Origin: an uncultured Bacteroidales bacterium
GTDB taxonomy: Bacteria; Bacteroidota; Bacteroidia; Bacteroidales; ML635J-15
Direction: 5' to 3'
NCBI GenBank assembly: GCA_937899245.1
Contig: CALDKB010000058.1
Coordinates: 1-39,298, forward strand
DNA length: 39,298 bases
The translations under genes and the position numbers were made by a program. The notes beneath the pieces are model-generated. The model ran no database searches. It saw only the letters and a list, made by a program, of their open reading frames with translations, and had not been told where the DNA came from. This document shows, piece after piece, positions 31,114 to 39,298 of this stretch. Position 1 is the stretch's first letter; each line of letters opens with the position of its first letter.

Positions 31114-33240
31114 TTATTCAGCCATCAAAATCTTGAGCATTTCAATTGCTGCTCTTGCGATTGGTGTACCAGGACCGAAGATTGCTGCAACTCCTGCATC
31201 ATACAAGAATTGGTAATCCTGAGCTGGGATAACACCACCGGCAACAACCATGATGTCTTCGCGGCCAAGTTTCTTAAGTTCAGCAATAACTGCCGGAACC
31301 AAAGTCTTGTGGCCTGCTGCCAACGATGAAACGCCAAGGATGTGAACGTCGTTTTCTACTGCCTGCTTTGCCGCTTCTTCAGGAGTCTGGAACAATGGTC
31401 CCATATCAACGTCGAAACCACAATCAGCATACCCAGTAGCGCAAACCTTAGCACCACGGTCGTGTCCGTCCTGACCCATCTTAGCAATCATAATACGAGG
31501 CTGGCGACCTTCCTTCTTTGCAAACTCCTTGCAGAGTTCCTTTGCCTTTTCGAATTCGGCGTCGTTCTTGGCTTCCGAAGAATATACGCCAGATATTGTC
31601 TTAATCACTGCGTTGTGTCTTCCTACTATTTTTTCGCAAGCATTTGAAATTTCACCTAATGAAGAACGAACCTTAGCTGCTTCAACAGCAAGTTCTAGCA
31701 AGTTGCCTTCGCCTGTTTCTACGCACTTTGTAATTGCTGCAAGTGCACGCTGTACATCGGCTTCGTTTCTTTCTGCTCTAAGTTTCTGTAATCTCTTGAT
31801 TTGCTGTTCTCTAACTGCAGTGTTGTCGACTGCAAGAATATCAATAGGATCTTCCTTTTCAAGACGGTACTTGTTGATGCCGACGATTGTCTGGTTGCCG
31901 CTGTCGATACGAGCCTGAGTGCGAGCAGCTGCTTCTTCGATACGCATCTTTGGAATACCTTTTTCGATTGCCTTTGCCATACCGCCGAGTTCTTCAACTT
32001 CCTGGATGTGAGCCCAAGCGCGATGTGCAAGTTCGTTGGTAAGACTTTCAACATAGTAAGAACCAGCCCATGGGTCGATAGAACGGCAAACGTTGGTTTC
32101 TTCCTGGATGTAGATCTGAGTGTTACGAGCAATACGAGCCGAGAAATCGGTTGGCAATGCGATAGCTTCGTCAAGTGCGTTTGTGTGCAACGACTGAGTG
32201 TGTCCCAATGCAGCGCCCATAGCTTCGATACAAGTTCTTGTAACGTTGTTGAATGGATCCTGTTCGGTAAGTGACCAACCTGAAGTCTGGCAGTGAGTAC
32301 GCAATGACAAAGATTTCGGATTCTTCGGGTTGAACTGGTTAACAAGTTTTGCCCAAATCATACGAGCAGCACGCATCTTTGCAATTTCCATGAAGTGATT
32401 CATACCGATTGCCCAGAAGAATGACAACCGTGGAGCAAAAGCGTCAACGTCGATGCCGGCCTTGATACCTGTACGCAAGTATTCCAAACCATCGGCAAGT
32501 GTGTATGCCATTTCGATATCGTTGGTTGCACCAGCTTCCTGCATGTGGTAACCAGAAATAGAAATCGAGTTGAACTTAGGCATGAACTTAGAAGTGTAAG
32601 CGAAGATATCGCCGATGATACGCATTGAGAACTCTGGTGGGTAAATGTAAGTGTTACGAACCATGAATTCCTTGAGGATGTCGTTCTGGATTGTACCCTG
32701 CATTTCCTCGAGCTTAACGCCCTGTTCCAAACCAGCTACGATGTAGAATGCAAGAATCGGCAATACAGCGCCGTTCATTGTCATTGATACCGACATCTTG
32801 CCCAATGGAATCTGGTCGAACAATATCTTCATGTCCTCAACCGAGCAGATGCTAACACCAGCCTTACCAACATCACCGACAACGCGTGGATGATCGGCAT
32901 CGTAGCCACGGTGAGTTGCAAGGTCGAATGCAACCGACAAACCTTTCTGACCTGCAGCTAGGTTACGACGGTAGAATGCATTTGATTCTTCAGCAGTGGA
33001 GAAACCTGCATATTGACGGATTGTCCAAGGTTTCTGAACGTACATTGTTGAATAAGGACCACGAAGGAAAGGTGCAACACCGGCTGCGTAGTTCAAGTGT
33101 TCCATTCCGGCAAGGTCTTCGGCTGTATAGATGCCTTTTACATTGATTTGTTCGGGTGTTGTCCACAATGACTGGTTGTTGTTGCAGCAGCAGTCGTTAG
33201 TTTTGCCCGTATATTTTATATCTTTGAAATTTGGTCTCAT
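31114..33240 (-). CDS. mutB: methylmalonyl-CoA mutase large (catalytic) subunit
   Basis: A 708-residue adenosylcobalamin enzyme. The TIM-barrel substrate domain (about 50-550) has RGPYSTMYVQKPWTIRQYAGF and GLSVAFDLATHRGYDADHPRV, the strongly conserved CoA-channel words. The C-terminal B12 domain has the DxHxxG motif as QDGHDRGAKV near 587, then LSSLAAGH-like and GGVIP segments. It interconverts (R)-methylmalonyl-CoA and succinyl-CoA in the cytosol, the key step of the succinate-propionate pathway. The N-terminus has an unusual DCCCNNNQ insert before the conserved part. It is second in the mutA-mutB operon (9-bp gap), with a terminator. Codons are strongly biased, implying high expression. Confidence 0.96.
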   Translation of the reverse strand: MRPNFKDIKYTGKTNDCCCNNNQSLWTTPEQINVKGIYTAEDLAGMEHLNYAAGVAPFLRGPYSTMYVQKPWTIRQYAGFSTAEESNAFYRRNLAAGQKGLSVAFDLATHRGYDADHPRVVGDVGKAGVSICSVEDMKILFDQIPLGKMSVSMTMNGAVLPILAFYIVAGLEQGVKLEEMQGTIQNDILKEFMVRNTYIYPPEFSMRIIGDIFAYTSKFMPKFNSISISGYHMQEAGATNDIEMAYTLADGLEYLRTGIKAGIDVDAFAPRLSFFWAIGMNHFMEIAKMRAARMIWAKLVNQFNPKNPKSLSLRTHCQTSGWSLTEQDPFNNVTRTCIEAMGAALGHTQSLHTNALDEAIALPTDFSARIARNTQIYIQEETNVCRSIDPWAGSYYVESLTNELAHRAWAHIQEVEELGGMAKAIEKGIPKMRIEEAAARTQARIDSGNQTIVGINKYRLEKEDPIDILAVDNTAVREQQIKRLQKLRAERNEADVQRALAAITKCVETGEGNLLELAVEAAKVRSSLGEISNACEKIVGRHNAVIKTISGVYSSEAKNDAEFEKAKELCKEFAKKEGRQPRIMIAKMGQDGHDRGAKVCATGYADCGFDVDMGPLFQTPEEAAKQAVENDVHILGVSSLAAGHKTLVPAVIAELKKLGREDIMVVAGGVIPAQDYQFLYDAGVAAIFGPGTPIARAAIEMLKILMAE

Positions 33241-33249
33241 CGCTTTAAA

Positions 33250-35151
33250 TTATAATTCGTTAATACCCAGCATTTTCTGATATCCCATCAAGGTTTCAAG
33301 GACATTGCACTTTACGTGGATGTAATTCTTGATTCCCTTTTCTTCTAGAGCAGGACGGCATTCTGGATCGCCAGCAACAACAAGAATAGCTTTGTTGCCG
33401 AGAAGTTGTGCAATTTGAGGAACGGCTTCAGCATATTCATCGTCGGCAGAGCAAGCGACAACAATTTGAGCTTTAGATTCCAATGCGGCCTTAACTCCGT
33501 CCTCAATAGTTGCGAAGCGGTTGTTGTCGATAACCCTGATACCAGCAACAGCGAAGAAGTTTGATGAGAATTGAGCTCTTGCACGACACATTGCCAAATT
33601 ACCGAAAGTAAGCATGAATGCCTTTGGTTCAACACCACTTCTGTCGGTAGCAAGACGCAAAGCTTCGAAAGCTTCGGCACCACGATATGGCTTCAATGGT
33701 TCTGCAACCTTTTCGTGTGAGCAGCAATCAGCTTCCTTCATTACCATGCCCATAAGGGTAGGGATGTCGCGAGAAACGATTTCCTTGGTAATGTTAGCTT
33801 CTGCCTTTTCGTTGAAGTTCGGGAACTGGTTTGTTCCGAGCAATGTTTCGCGGCGGGTTGCGATGTTCTTGTCGCGCTTGTCGGCAACGGCCTTAATTTC
33901 TGCCTGTACGAAACCTTCCTTGAACTTGGCAACGTAACCACCACCATTTTCAACAGTATTGAAAAGGTTCCAAGCGGCATTTGCTATAGAGTTGGTAAGA
34001 TTTTCAACATAATAAGAACCAGCGGCAGGGTCGACAACCTTATCGAAGTGAGATTCTTCCTTAAGGATATTCTGAACGTTGCGAGCGATTCTGTTAGAGA
34101 AGTCTGTTGGAACTTCGAAAGCAAAGTTATAAGGAATTACTTCCAAATAATCAACGCCAGCGATAGCGGCACTCATTGCTTCTGTAGTTCCGCGAAGCAT
34201 ATTTACGTATGCATCGTAAACAGTCTGGTTCCATTCGCTTGTGCACGCATGAATTTGCATTTTCTTAGCGCATTCGCAGTCGCTTCCGTATGCTTCAACG
34301 ATGTTTGCCCACAGCATACGAGCAGCACGGAATTTTGCTATTTCCATGAAATATGTGCTTCCTACGGCGAAAGAGAAGAACATCTTGCAAGCAATTTCTT
34401 CTGCCTTCAAGCCTTCGTCAGTCAAGCGTGACATATATTCGCTACCTTCCGAAAGTGCGAATGCGAGTTCCTGCGTTGAAGAAGCACCAGCGCAGTTGAA
34501 CGAATAACCATCGACGCAAATAACGCGGATCCTCTTGTAGTTTGCAGCGGTTCTAACGCAGTCGGCAAGAAGTTTGAAGCACTTGTCCTCGCAGAGGAAA
34601 CCTTTTGTTGTGAGGTTCATCAGCGGATTGAAGTCGAAGTTAGCACGAACTTCGTCCTTGTTGATTCCGAGAGAGTCGACGTATGCGATGAAATTCTTTA
34701 AAGTTTCTGCTGTCTTGAGGCAACATCCGCAGAAATTAACAGGAGTTTTTTCAAGGTTAATGTTTGCAAGCAAAGTTGCAAAGTCGGCTTTTGTCTGAAC
34801 CTTAGTGCTGTCGATGTAAAATCCCAACGATTCGATACCCTTCGATAGCATTTCCTTTGCAGTCTGGTTTGCTTTGGCAAAATTACCGTCGCAACAGCAG
34901 ATTCCATGGTTGATGAACCAGTTGTTGTCATTCTTTGTTCCACGAATGAACGGAAAGTCGCCCGGGTTAGATCCCAGATGCTTGATATCCTTTAAATCTT
35001 CGGCACGGTAGTAAGGACGTACGTTAAATCCTTCCTGTGTCTTCCAAACGAGTTTTTTCTCGTAGTCGGCACCCTTTAGGTCCTTTGTTATAACTTCCTC
35101 CCATTCTTGGGTCGGTACGGGAGGAAATTCTTGAAACAATTTATTATCCAT
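33250..35151 (-). CDS. mutA: methylmalonyl-CoA mutase small subunit
   Basis: A 633-residue paralogue of MutB that forms the heterodimer. It has the mutase barrel (for example FPFIRGTKNDNNWFINHGI, GSTYFMEIAKFRAARMLWA, PAAGSYYVENLT) and a degenerate C-terminal B12-like domain in which the DxHxxG motif is missing, as known for small subunits. It therefore does not bind cobalamin and stabilises the large subunit. It is the first gene of the operon, preceded by a -7-like box and the terminator of the T9SS protein gene. No cobalamin riboswitch is visible in the ~100-bp leader region. Codon bias is high, as in mutB. Confidence 0.95.
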   Translation of the reverse strand: MDNKLFQEFPPVPTQEWEEVITKDLKGADYEKKLVWKTQEGFNVRPYYRAEDLKDIKHLGSNPGDFPFIRGTKNDNNWFINHGICCCDGNFAKANQTAKEMLSKGIESLGFYIDSTKVQTKADFATLLANINLEKTPVNFCGCCLKTAETLKNFIAYVDSLGINKDEVRANFDFNPLMNLTTKGFLCEDKCFKLLADCVRTAANYKRIRVICVDGYSFNCAGASSTQELAFALSEGSEYMSRLTDEGLKAEEIACKMFFSFAVGSTYFMEIAKFRAARMLWANIVEAYGSDCECAKKMQIHACTSEWNQTVYDAYVNMLRGTTEAMSAAIAGVDYLEVIPYNFAFEVPTDFSNRIARNVQNILKEESHFDKVVDPAAGSYYVENLTNSIANAAWNLFNTVENGGGYVAKFKEGFVQAEIKAVADKRDKNIATRRETLLGTNQFPNFNEKAEANITKEIVSRDIPTLMGMVMKEADCCSHEKVAEPLKPYRGAEAFEALRLATDRSGVEPKAFMLTFGNLAMCRARAQFSSNFFAVAGIRVIDNNRFATIEDGVKAALESKAQIVVACSADDEYAEAVPQIAQLLGNKAILVVAGDPECRPALEEKGIKNYIHVKCNVLETLMGYQKMLGINEL

Positions 35152-35177
35152 CTGTACAGAAATATTTTTTTAGGGTG

Positions 35178-35185
35178 CAAAGTTA
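35178..35185 (-). promoter_or_regulatory. -7 box (TAACTTTG) of the mutA-mutB operon
   Basis: On the minus strand TAACTTTG lies 27 bases before the mutA start. At the -33 place there is TTTT (35208-35205) rather than TTTG, inside the adjacent terminator. Confidence 0.5.
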
Positions 35186-35202
35186 ATACCTTTTTATAAA
35201 AT

Positions 35203-35235
35203 AAAAAAGCGGACTGCAATGCAATCCGCTTTTTG
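35203..35235 (-). terminator. intrinsic terminator after the T9SS type B protein
   Basis: AAAAAGCGGA / TCCGCTTTTT stem with an inner TGCA / TGCA pairing, 16 bases beyond the stop of the gene at the right edge. It is symmetrical and can act in both directions. Confidence 0.88.
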
Positions 35236-35250
35236 TTAAGTTGCTGAATT

Positions 35251-38200
35251 TTAATATATAACAGTTACAGTGCCTCTGTATGCTCTATCTTTTTCAAGGT
35301 TCTCGAGGTTGACAATGTACACATATACGCCAGATGGAACATAATGATCTCTGTATTTTCCGTCCCAAGGTTCTTCGTTTCCACGACCTTCGAACAGTAA
35401 TTGTCCCCACCTATTGAAAACGTAAATGTAAGCTTCGGGGAACATTTCGATATTTTGTATAATCCAAGTGTCGTTTATTCCGTCTTCGTTTGGCGTGAAT
35501 ACATTTGGAATGTGAATACAGTCTCCGATGTGGTCAACCAGAGCCATGGCGTTCATCGTAATCTGGCAATTGTTGGCGTCGGTTACAGTTATGCTGTAGG
35601 TTCCTTGAACGAGGTTGGTCATAACATTAGAGTCGTTTGCGGAACTTCCCCAAGCGTAAGAGTAAGGAGCAATACCTCCGGTTGCATTGATTTCGATTGC
35701 ACCGTCGCGTCCGCCCGAGCATGATGGAGCAGTAATAATAGGAGTTATCCTAAGCTGCTCAGGTTCGTTGATATAAACTTCTTCTGTTGCAAGGCAAGAA
35801 TTAACGTCGGTAACATTAATCGTATATGAGCCAGCACTTAATCCATCGAATGTCGAATTGTTTTCGAGTGTTAAATTGTTGTATTTTATGGCATATTCGT
35901 AAGGTGTCGTTCCTCCTGTTGCATTAATGTTAATTCTTCCGCCGCGACCTCCGAAACAACTAATGTCGGTAGTTTCAATGTCGAGCATAATGTTTTCTGG
36001 CCAAGAGACTATGAATTCGCGATACGACGAACATCCGTTTCCATCGGTAACTGTAAGCGAATATCCACCGGCGCCAAGATTAGAGATGTTCTGCTCTGTT
36101 GAGCCGGAGCTCCACATGTAAGAAAATGGCGGAGTGCCGCCAGTGGCGTCAATTATGATGCTGCCTGTGTATTCTGCATAGCATTTTGGACTTATTGTAG
36201 TTGATGATATTACAGTTGGTAATGGTTCGGACATATTGTACGAAGTTGATCCTTCGCAGCCCCAAGCGTCGGTGATTGTGACACTATACGAACCTGCAGA
36301 CAAATTGTAGTTTGTAGTGTATGTAGCACCATTGCTCCAGAGGCATGTTAATGGTTGTGCTCCTGTTTCGGAAGTAACAACCAATACGCCGTTTGAGTAT
36401 CCGTTGCATAAGATAGGGTTCTGCTCTGCGACCTCAGCAGTAATTGTCCCCCTTGCTCTTATGTTAATGTCGCGGGATATTGTACAATTGTTAGCATCGG
36501 AAACCGTAACTGTGTACGAGCCGGCGCGTAGGTCGTCCACTGTGCTGGTTGTAGCGCCGTTGGACCAGATGAAAGAGTAGGGCTGATCTCCGCCGTCGGC
36601 AGTAAGTGTGACGTTTCCAAGCGATATTCCGCACTGTATGTCGTTGCGGGTTTCTGTAATGGAAATTGCGGAGGGTTGTGTTATGTCAACTGCGGCAGTT
36701 GCCGTGCACATTGTGTTTGCGTCGGTGACGGTAACTATGTAGTTGTTCGCATCGAGCATTATAACAGTTGGTGTGGTTTGGTTTGTGTTTGACCATGCGT
36801 ATGAATAGTTGCCGGAGCCTCCGGTGACGTTAGCAGTAATATTGCCGTTTGCATATCCGTTGCATGTTATATTTGTTTTGTCGAGGTTGACAATTGGATT
36901 TGGATTAACGCTCAGGTTAAGTGTTATGATACTATCGCAACCATTAACGGTTTGTAATGTTTGTACGTACGTGCCTGGTGTGTTTTCTGAAAATCCGTAA
37001 AGAGTGTATGTCTCGCCTTCGCAAATGCTTGCATTAATAACAGGCTGGTAGGTTGGTGTGACGACAATTTGGTGTGATGTAGGGAGGATGTCTATTCCTG
37101 TAATTGCGACGTTTATTGAATTGTTTCCAGCTTCTAGCCAAACGACGGTAATGGTTTCGGTTCCGTTTCCGGATATGATTGTTCCGCCAGTGACGTTCCA
37201 GCTGTAGTATGATCCGGGAACCATAGCTGAATATGTTGCAGTTTCGCCCTGACAAATAGGCGATGGTCCCGAAATTGGAATGTTGCAGTAATCGATGTCT
37301 ATGTTTCCGGTTAATGTGGCTGCGGGGCAAACTTCGTTCTGTCCTGTCGTTGTAATAGTGTAGCTTATACTTCCTATTTCACTGGCGGTTCCGTTAATTG
37401 TAATTTGGCTTCCGTTGTCGGTATATGATATTCCATGAGAAGGAAGTCCTGTCACGGTAGCTCCAGTAGCACCACCTCCGTACTGATAAACAATTTCTGT
37501 GATTTCAGAAAAGAAGCATTCGTCATTGTTTGTTCCTGTTGCAGGAGTGAGTGTAGGTTCTGTAGCAAAAGTTAGAGTGACAGTATCTGTAAAGGAAGTG
37601 GCCGGACAATTTACACTTGTCAGTCTCCAAACAAATGATGCGTCGTAAGGGAATGAAGTTCCTGTGTACGTGATGTCGGCTATAGGAGATGTAACGTCGG
37701 ATATTGTTATTCCGTTTGGAACAACCGACCATTGTGCGGTCCATTCGTCGCCAGGCCACGTGGCGGTCATTTCGTATTCAGTACCGCAGACGCTAACGTC
37801 GTCACCTGCTGTTATGTCGGTAACGTCATTGTAGACTTCAAGGTTTGCGTGCTGGTTAAGTGTTGCGGCGCAACCATTCGGCACTGCCGCTGACACTATC
37901 GTCAACAATGTAACTTCGCTTATGACATGTGAAACAGAAGCTGGTGTTGTTGCCGTGTATGTTTGTGTGCCTGCCGAATTCGTAAGTGTATATGTAATTT
38001 CTGCACCGGATGGTGTGGAATTGATTGTAAATGCGGATGGGCTTCCTGAACAAACAGGTGCGATGCCATTAACTTCCACTTCTGGTGAAGGATGTATAGT
38101 GACGTTGGCGTTGGCGCTTTCAATTCCGCAGCCGGTTACTGCATATAATGTATATGTTCCCGAGTTTTCGGGGGTGCCGCTTATTATATCGAGGGAAGAA

Positions 38201-39298
38201 CTGTTGGTGCCACCGATTTCGGCATCGTTAAAGCGCCACTGGTAGTTGATGTTGCAAAGAATGCTTTCGTCTATGTCTGCTGACAAATGAATGTCTTCGC
38301 CTTGGCATACCGAAATGTCCTCCAGAGTAAAAGGTCGTATTTGTGGCTTTACAAGAATAGAATCCTTTACAACCTTTACAATTCCGCAGCAGGATGTGGA
38401 TAGTTCGGCAAATATGTATGCGTACTGAACTTGGTTGGTGGTGTTGTTGAAGTTTATTGTTACGCAGTTTCCGCTTGCTACGCTGGATATTTCCGCAACG
38501 CTTGAACTTATGCTCCAGTTTACAGAAATTGTCGGGTCGAGGGTAATGTTGTCGGGAATGCAATATTCTTGTGATTCGGTGCAACAAACCATTCTTTCGC
38601 CCAATATTGTTATGTTAGGCATTGGCGGTGCGGCCTGAATCATATTTAAAAAGTCGGTATATTCGCTTGCAGAGCTTGCAGGGGTCTTGTATCCCAGTTG
38701 TGAATATGTTACAATAGTTCCGCTAGGTCCGTTGGTTGGTGTCGAACCTGATCCGAAAGTTGTGTATGTTACACCATTCATGGCGATTCTTACACCCGTG
38801 CAGTTTGATACAGGATATTCGTCGGTTCCGGCGATAATTTCGGCTTGACCTGCAAGGTTGAAGTCGTATCCTGTTGTTATTCCTGATTGCAGTCCTGCAT
38901 TTGTTACATTGGCGATTCTGTAAGCCATGCCAGTGGCACCCTGACCACCGGCTCCGCCCTGACCACCAGCACCACCGGCTCCGCCAGTGCCACCGTATCC
39001 GCCATAAACGGTACCATCACAGTTATAGTCACATTCTTCGCCTCTGGTTCCTGCTCCGCCAGCGCCACCTGCACCGCCTATACCACCGGCGCCACCTGCA
39101 CCGCCTTGTCCACCATTGCCGAAGAAGATGTTGCAGTCGCTGATAGTGGAGAGTGGAGTTTGAAATAGGTATAGACCGAAAGCGGAACCGCCGCCGTAGC
39201 CGCCAAAACCGCCGAGGCCACCGCCACCACCGCCGCCCCCGTAGCCGCCTGTGCCACCATTAGACTGGTCTGTGCTCCATAGCAAGTTTGAGCAGTCG
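35251..39298 (-). CDS. giant T9SS type B (gliding-motility-associated) surface protein, N-terminus outside window
   Basis: The frame stays open to the window edge, so at least 1,348 residues are present and the start is missing. In order from the visible N-terminus: a glycine-rich segment (~120 residues of GGAGG and GGYGG words, interrupted by ordinary sequence), a beta-rich region with Cys pairs, Ig/PKD-like domains, then six SprB-like repeats of about 75 residues (each with C-x-G, T/D-GG-x-P-Y-x-Y-x-W and GSYxxTVTDxNxC). The last ~90 residues are the type B C-terminal domain (IPNVFTPNEDGINDTW, VFNRWGQLLFEG, SGVYVYIV). It should be secreted by T9SS to the cell surface as an adhesin. Confidence 0.93.
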   Translation of the reverse strand, partial: DCSNLLWSTDQSNGGTGGYGGGGGGGGLGGFGGYGGGSAFGLYLFQTPLSTISDCNIFFGNGGQGGAGGAGGIGGAGGAGGAGTRGEECDYNCDGTVYGGYGGTGGAGGAGGQGGAGGQGATGMAYRIANVTNAGLQSGITTGYDFNLAGQAEIIAGTDEYPVSNCTGVRIAMNGVTYTTFGSGSTPTNGPSGTIVTYSQLGYKTPASSASEYTDFLNMIQAAPPMPNITILGERMVCCTESQEYCIPDNITLDPTISVNWSISSSVAEISSVASGNCVTINFNNTTNQVQYAYIFAELSTSCCGIVKVVKDSILVKPQIRPFTLEDISVCQGEDIHLSADIDESILCNINYQWRFNDAEIGGTNSSSLDIISGTPENSGTYTLYAVTGCGIESANANVTIHPSPEVEVNGIAPVCSGSPSAFTINSTPSGAEITYTLTNSAGTQTYTATTPASVSHVISEVTLLTIVSAAVPNGCAATLNQHANLEVYNDVTDITAGDDVSVCGTEYEMTATWPGDEWTAQWSVVPNGITISDVTSPIADITYTGTSFPYDASFVWRLTSVNCPATSFTDTVTLTFATEPTLTPATGTNNDECFFSEITEIVYQYGGGATGATVTGLPSHGISYTDNGSQITINGTASEIGSISYTITTTGQNEVCPAATLTGNIDIDYCNIPISGPSPICQGETATYSAMVPGSYYSWNVTGGTIISGNGTETITVVWLEAGNNSINVAITGIDILPTSHQIVVTPTYQPVINASICEGETYTLYGFSENTPGTYVQTLQTVNGCDSIITLNLSVNPNPIVNLDKTNITCNGYANGNITANVTGGSGNYSYAWSNTNQTTPTVIMLDANNYIVTVTDANTMCTATAAVDITQPSAISITETRNDIQCGISLGNVTLTADGGDQPYSFIWSNGATTSTVDDLRAGSYTVTVSDANNCTISRDINIRARGTITAEVAEQNPILCNGYSNGVLVVTSETGAQPLTCLWSNGATYTTNYNLSAGSYSVTITDAWGCEGSTSYNMSEPLPTVISSTTISPKCYAEYTGSIIIDATGGTPPFSYMWSSGSTEQNISNLGAGGYSLTVTDGNGCSSYREFIVSWPENIMLDIETTDISCFGGRGGRININATGGTTPYEYAIKYNNLTLENNSTFDGLSAGSYTINVTDVNSCLATEEVYINEPEQLRITPIITAPSCSGGRDGAIEINATGGIAPYSYAWGSSANDSNVMTNLVQGTYSITVTDANNCQITMNAMALVDHIGDCIHIPNVFTPNEDGINDTWIIQNIEMFPEAYIYVFNRWGQLLFEGRGNEEPWDGKYRDHYVPSGVYVYIVNLENLEKDRAYRGTVTVIY

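Noticed and set aside
35152..35250. Cobalamin riboswitch upstream of mutA
   Set aside because: The region is about 100 bp, has no B12-box-like sequence, and is occupied by a terminator and promoter box.
38874..39168. Plus-strand ORFs opposite the glycine-rich segment
   Set aside because: They are low-complexity antisense frames of the T9SS protein gene.
1..39298. CRISPR arrays, tRNA or rRNA genes
   Set aside because: No regularly spaced repeats with unique spacers and no cloverleaf or rRNA-like sequence was noticed; only visual inspection was possible.

Overview
The window looks like a chromosomal segment of a Bacteroidales bacterium, probably an uncultured, anaerobic, amino-acid-using and propionate-forming lineage. 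Three things point there. Secreted proteins carry type IX secretion (T9SS) C-terminal domains: type A on the M1 peptidase and type B on the giant protein at the right edge. Several promoters match the Bacteroides sigma-factor pattern (TTTG, about 19 nt, TAnnTTTG). The gene content is also typical: S46 dipeptidyl-peptidase, PorE-like proteins, NamZ, and methylmalonyl-CoA mutase in two subunits. I cannot name a genus. No tRNA, rRNA, CRISPR array or transposase was seen.

Layout. 1-1.9 kb: two secreted proteins; the second is broken by a frameshift just before a C-type-lectin domain whose end looks like the variable region of a diversity-generating retroelement (DGR). 1.9-3.3 kb: nitroreductase and a uracil-DNA-glycosylase-like protein. 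3.5-8.3 kb (minus): DNA polymerase I, a small tail-anchored protein, and a glutamine synthetase. 8.4-11.3 kb: a DUF218 envelope protein and a NamZ / NlpC-P60 peptidoglycan-turnover pair. 11.8-14.6 kb: a four-gene 2-oxoacid:ferredoxin oxidoreductase operon behind a consensus promoter, followed by a candidate small RNA at 14.8 kb. 15-16.3 kb: two small secreted proteins. 16.3-20.1 kb (minus): two tandem PorE-like TPR/beta-propeller proteins. 20.2-22.5 kb: aquaporin Z, a UbiA prenyltransferase and Maf. 22.5-27 kb: secreted S46 and M1 peptidases.

27-31 kb is an accessory, defence-like island on the minus strand: a DUF262-HNH nuclease, an EcoRI-type adenine methyltransferase, a roughly 200-nt highly base-paired element directly upstream of the methyltransferase, and a translationally coupled three-gene module (DUF3791-like, DUF3990/ART-like, third small protein). 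The three-gene module lies between two 135-bp direct repeats, each of which carries the same promoter-like box. This island is the best place to look for an undescribed system.

31-35.2 kb (minus): methylmalonyl-CoA mutase mutA-mutB. 35.25 kb to the edge (minus): a giant T9SS type B surface protein with six SprB-like repeats and a glycine-rich segment, cut by the window end.

Together the core genes suggest extracellular peptide breakdown (S46, M1, T9SS), ferredoxin-linked 2-oxoacid metabolism (Vor/Kor), nitrogen assimilation (glutamine synthetase) and the succinate-propionate route (MutAB). This metabolic synthesis is inference from gene families.
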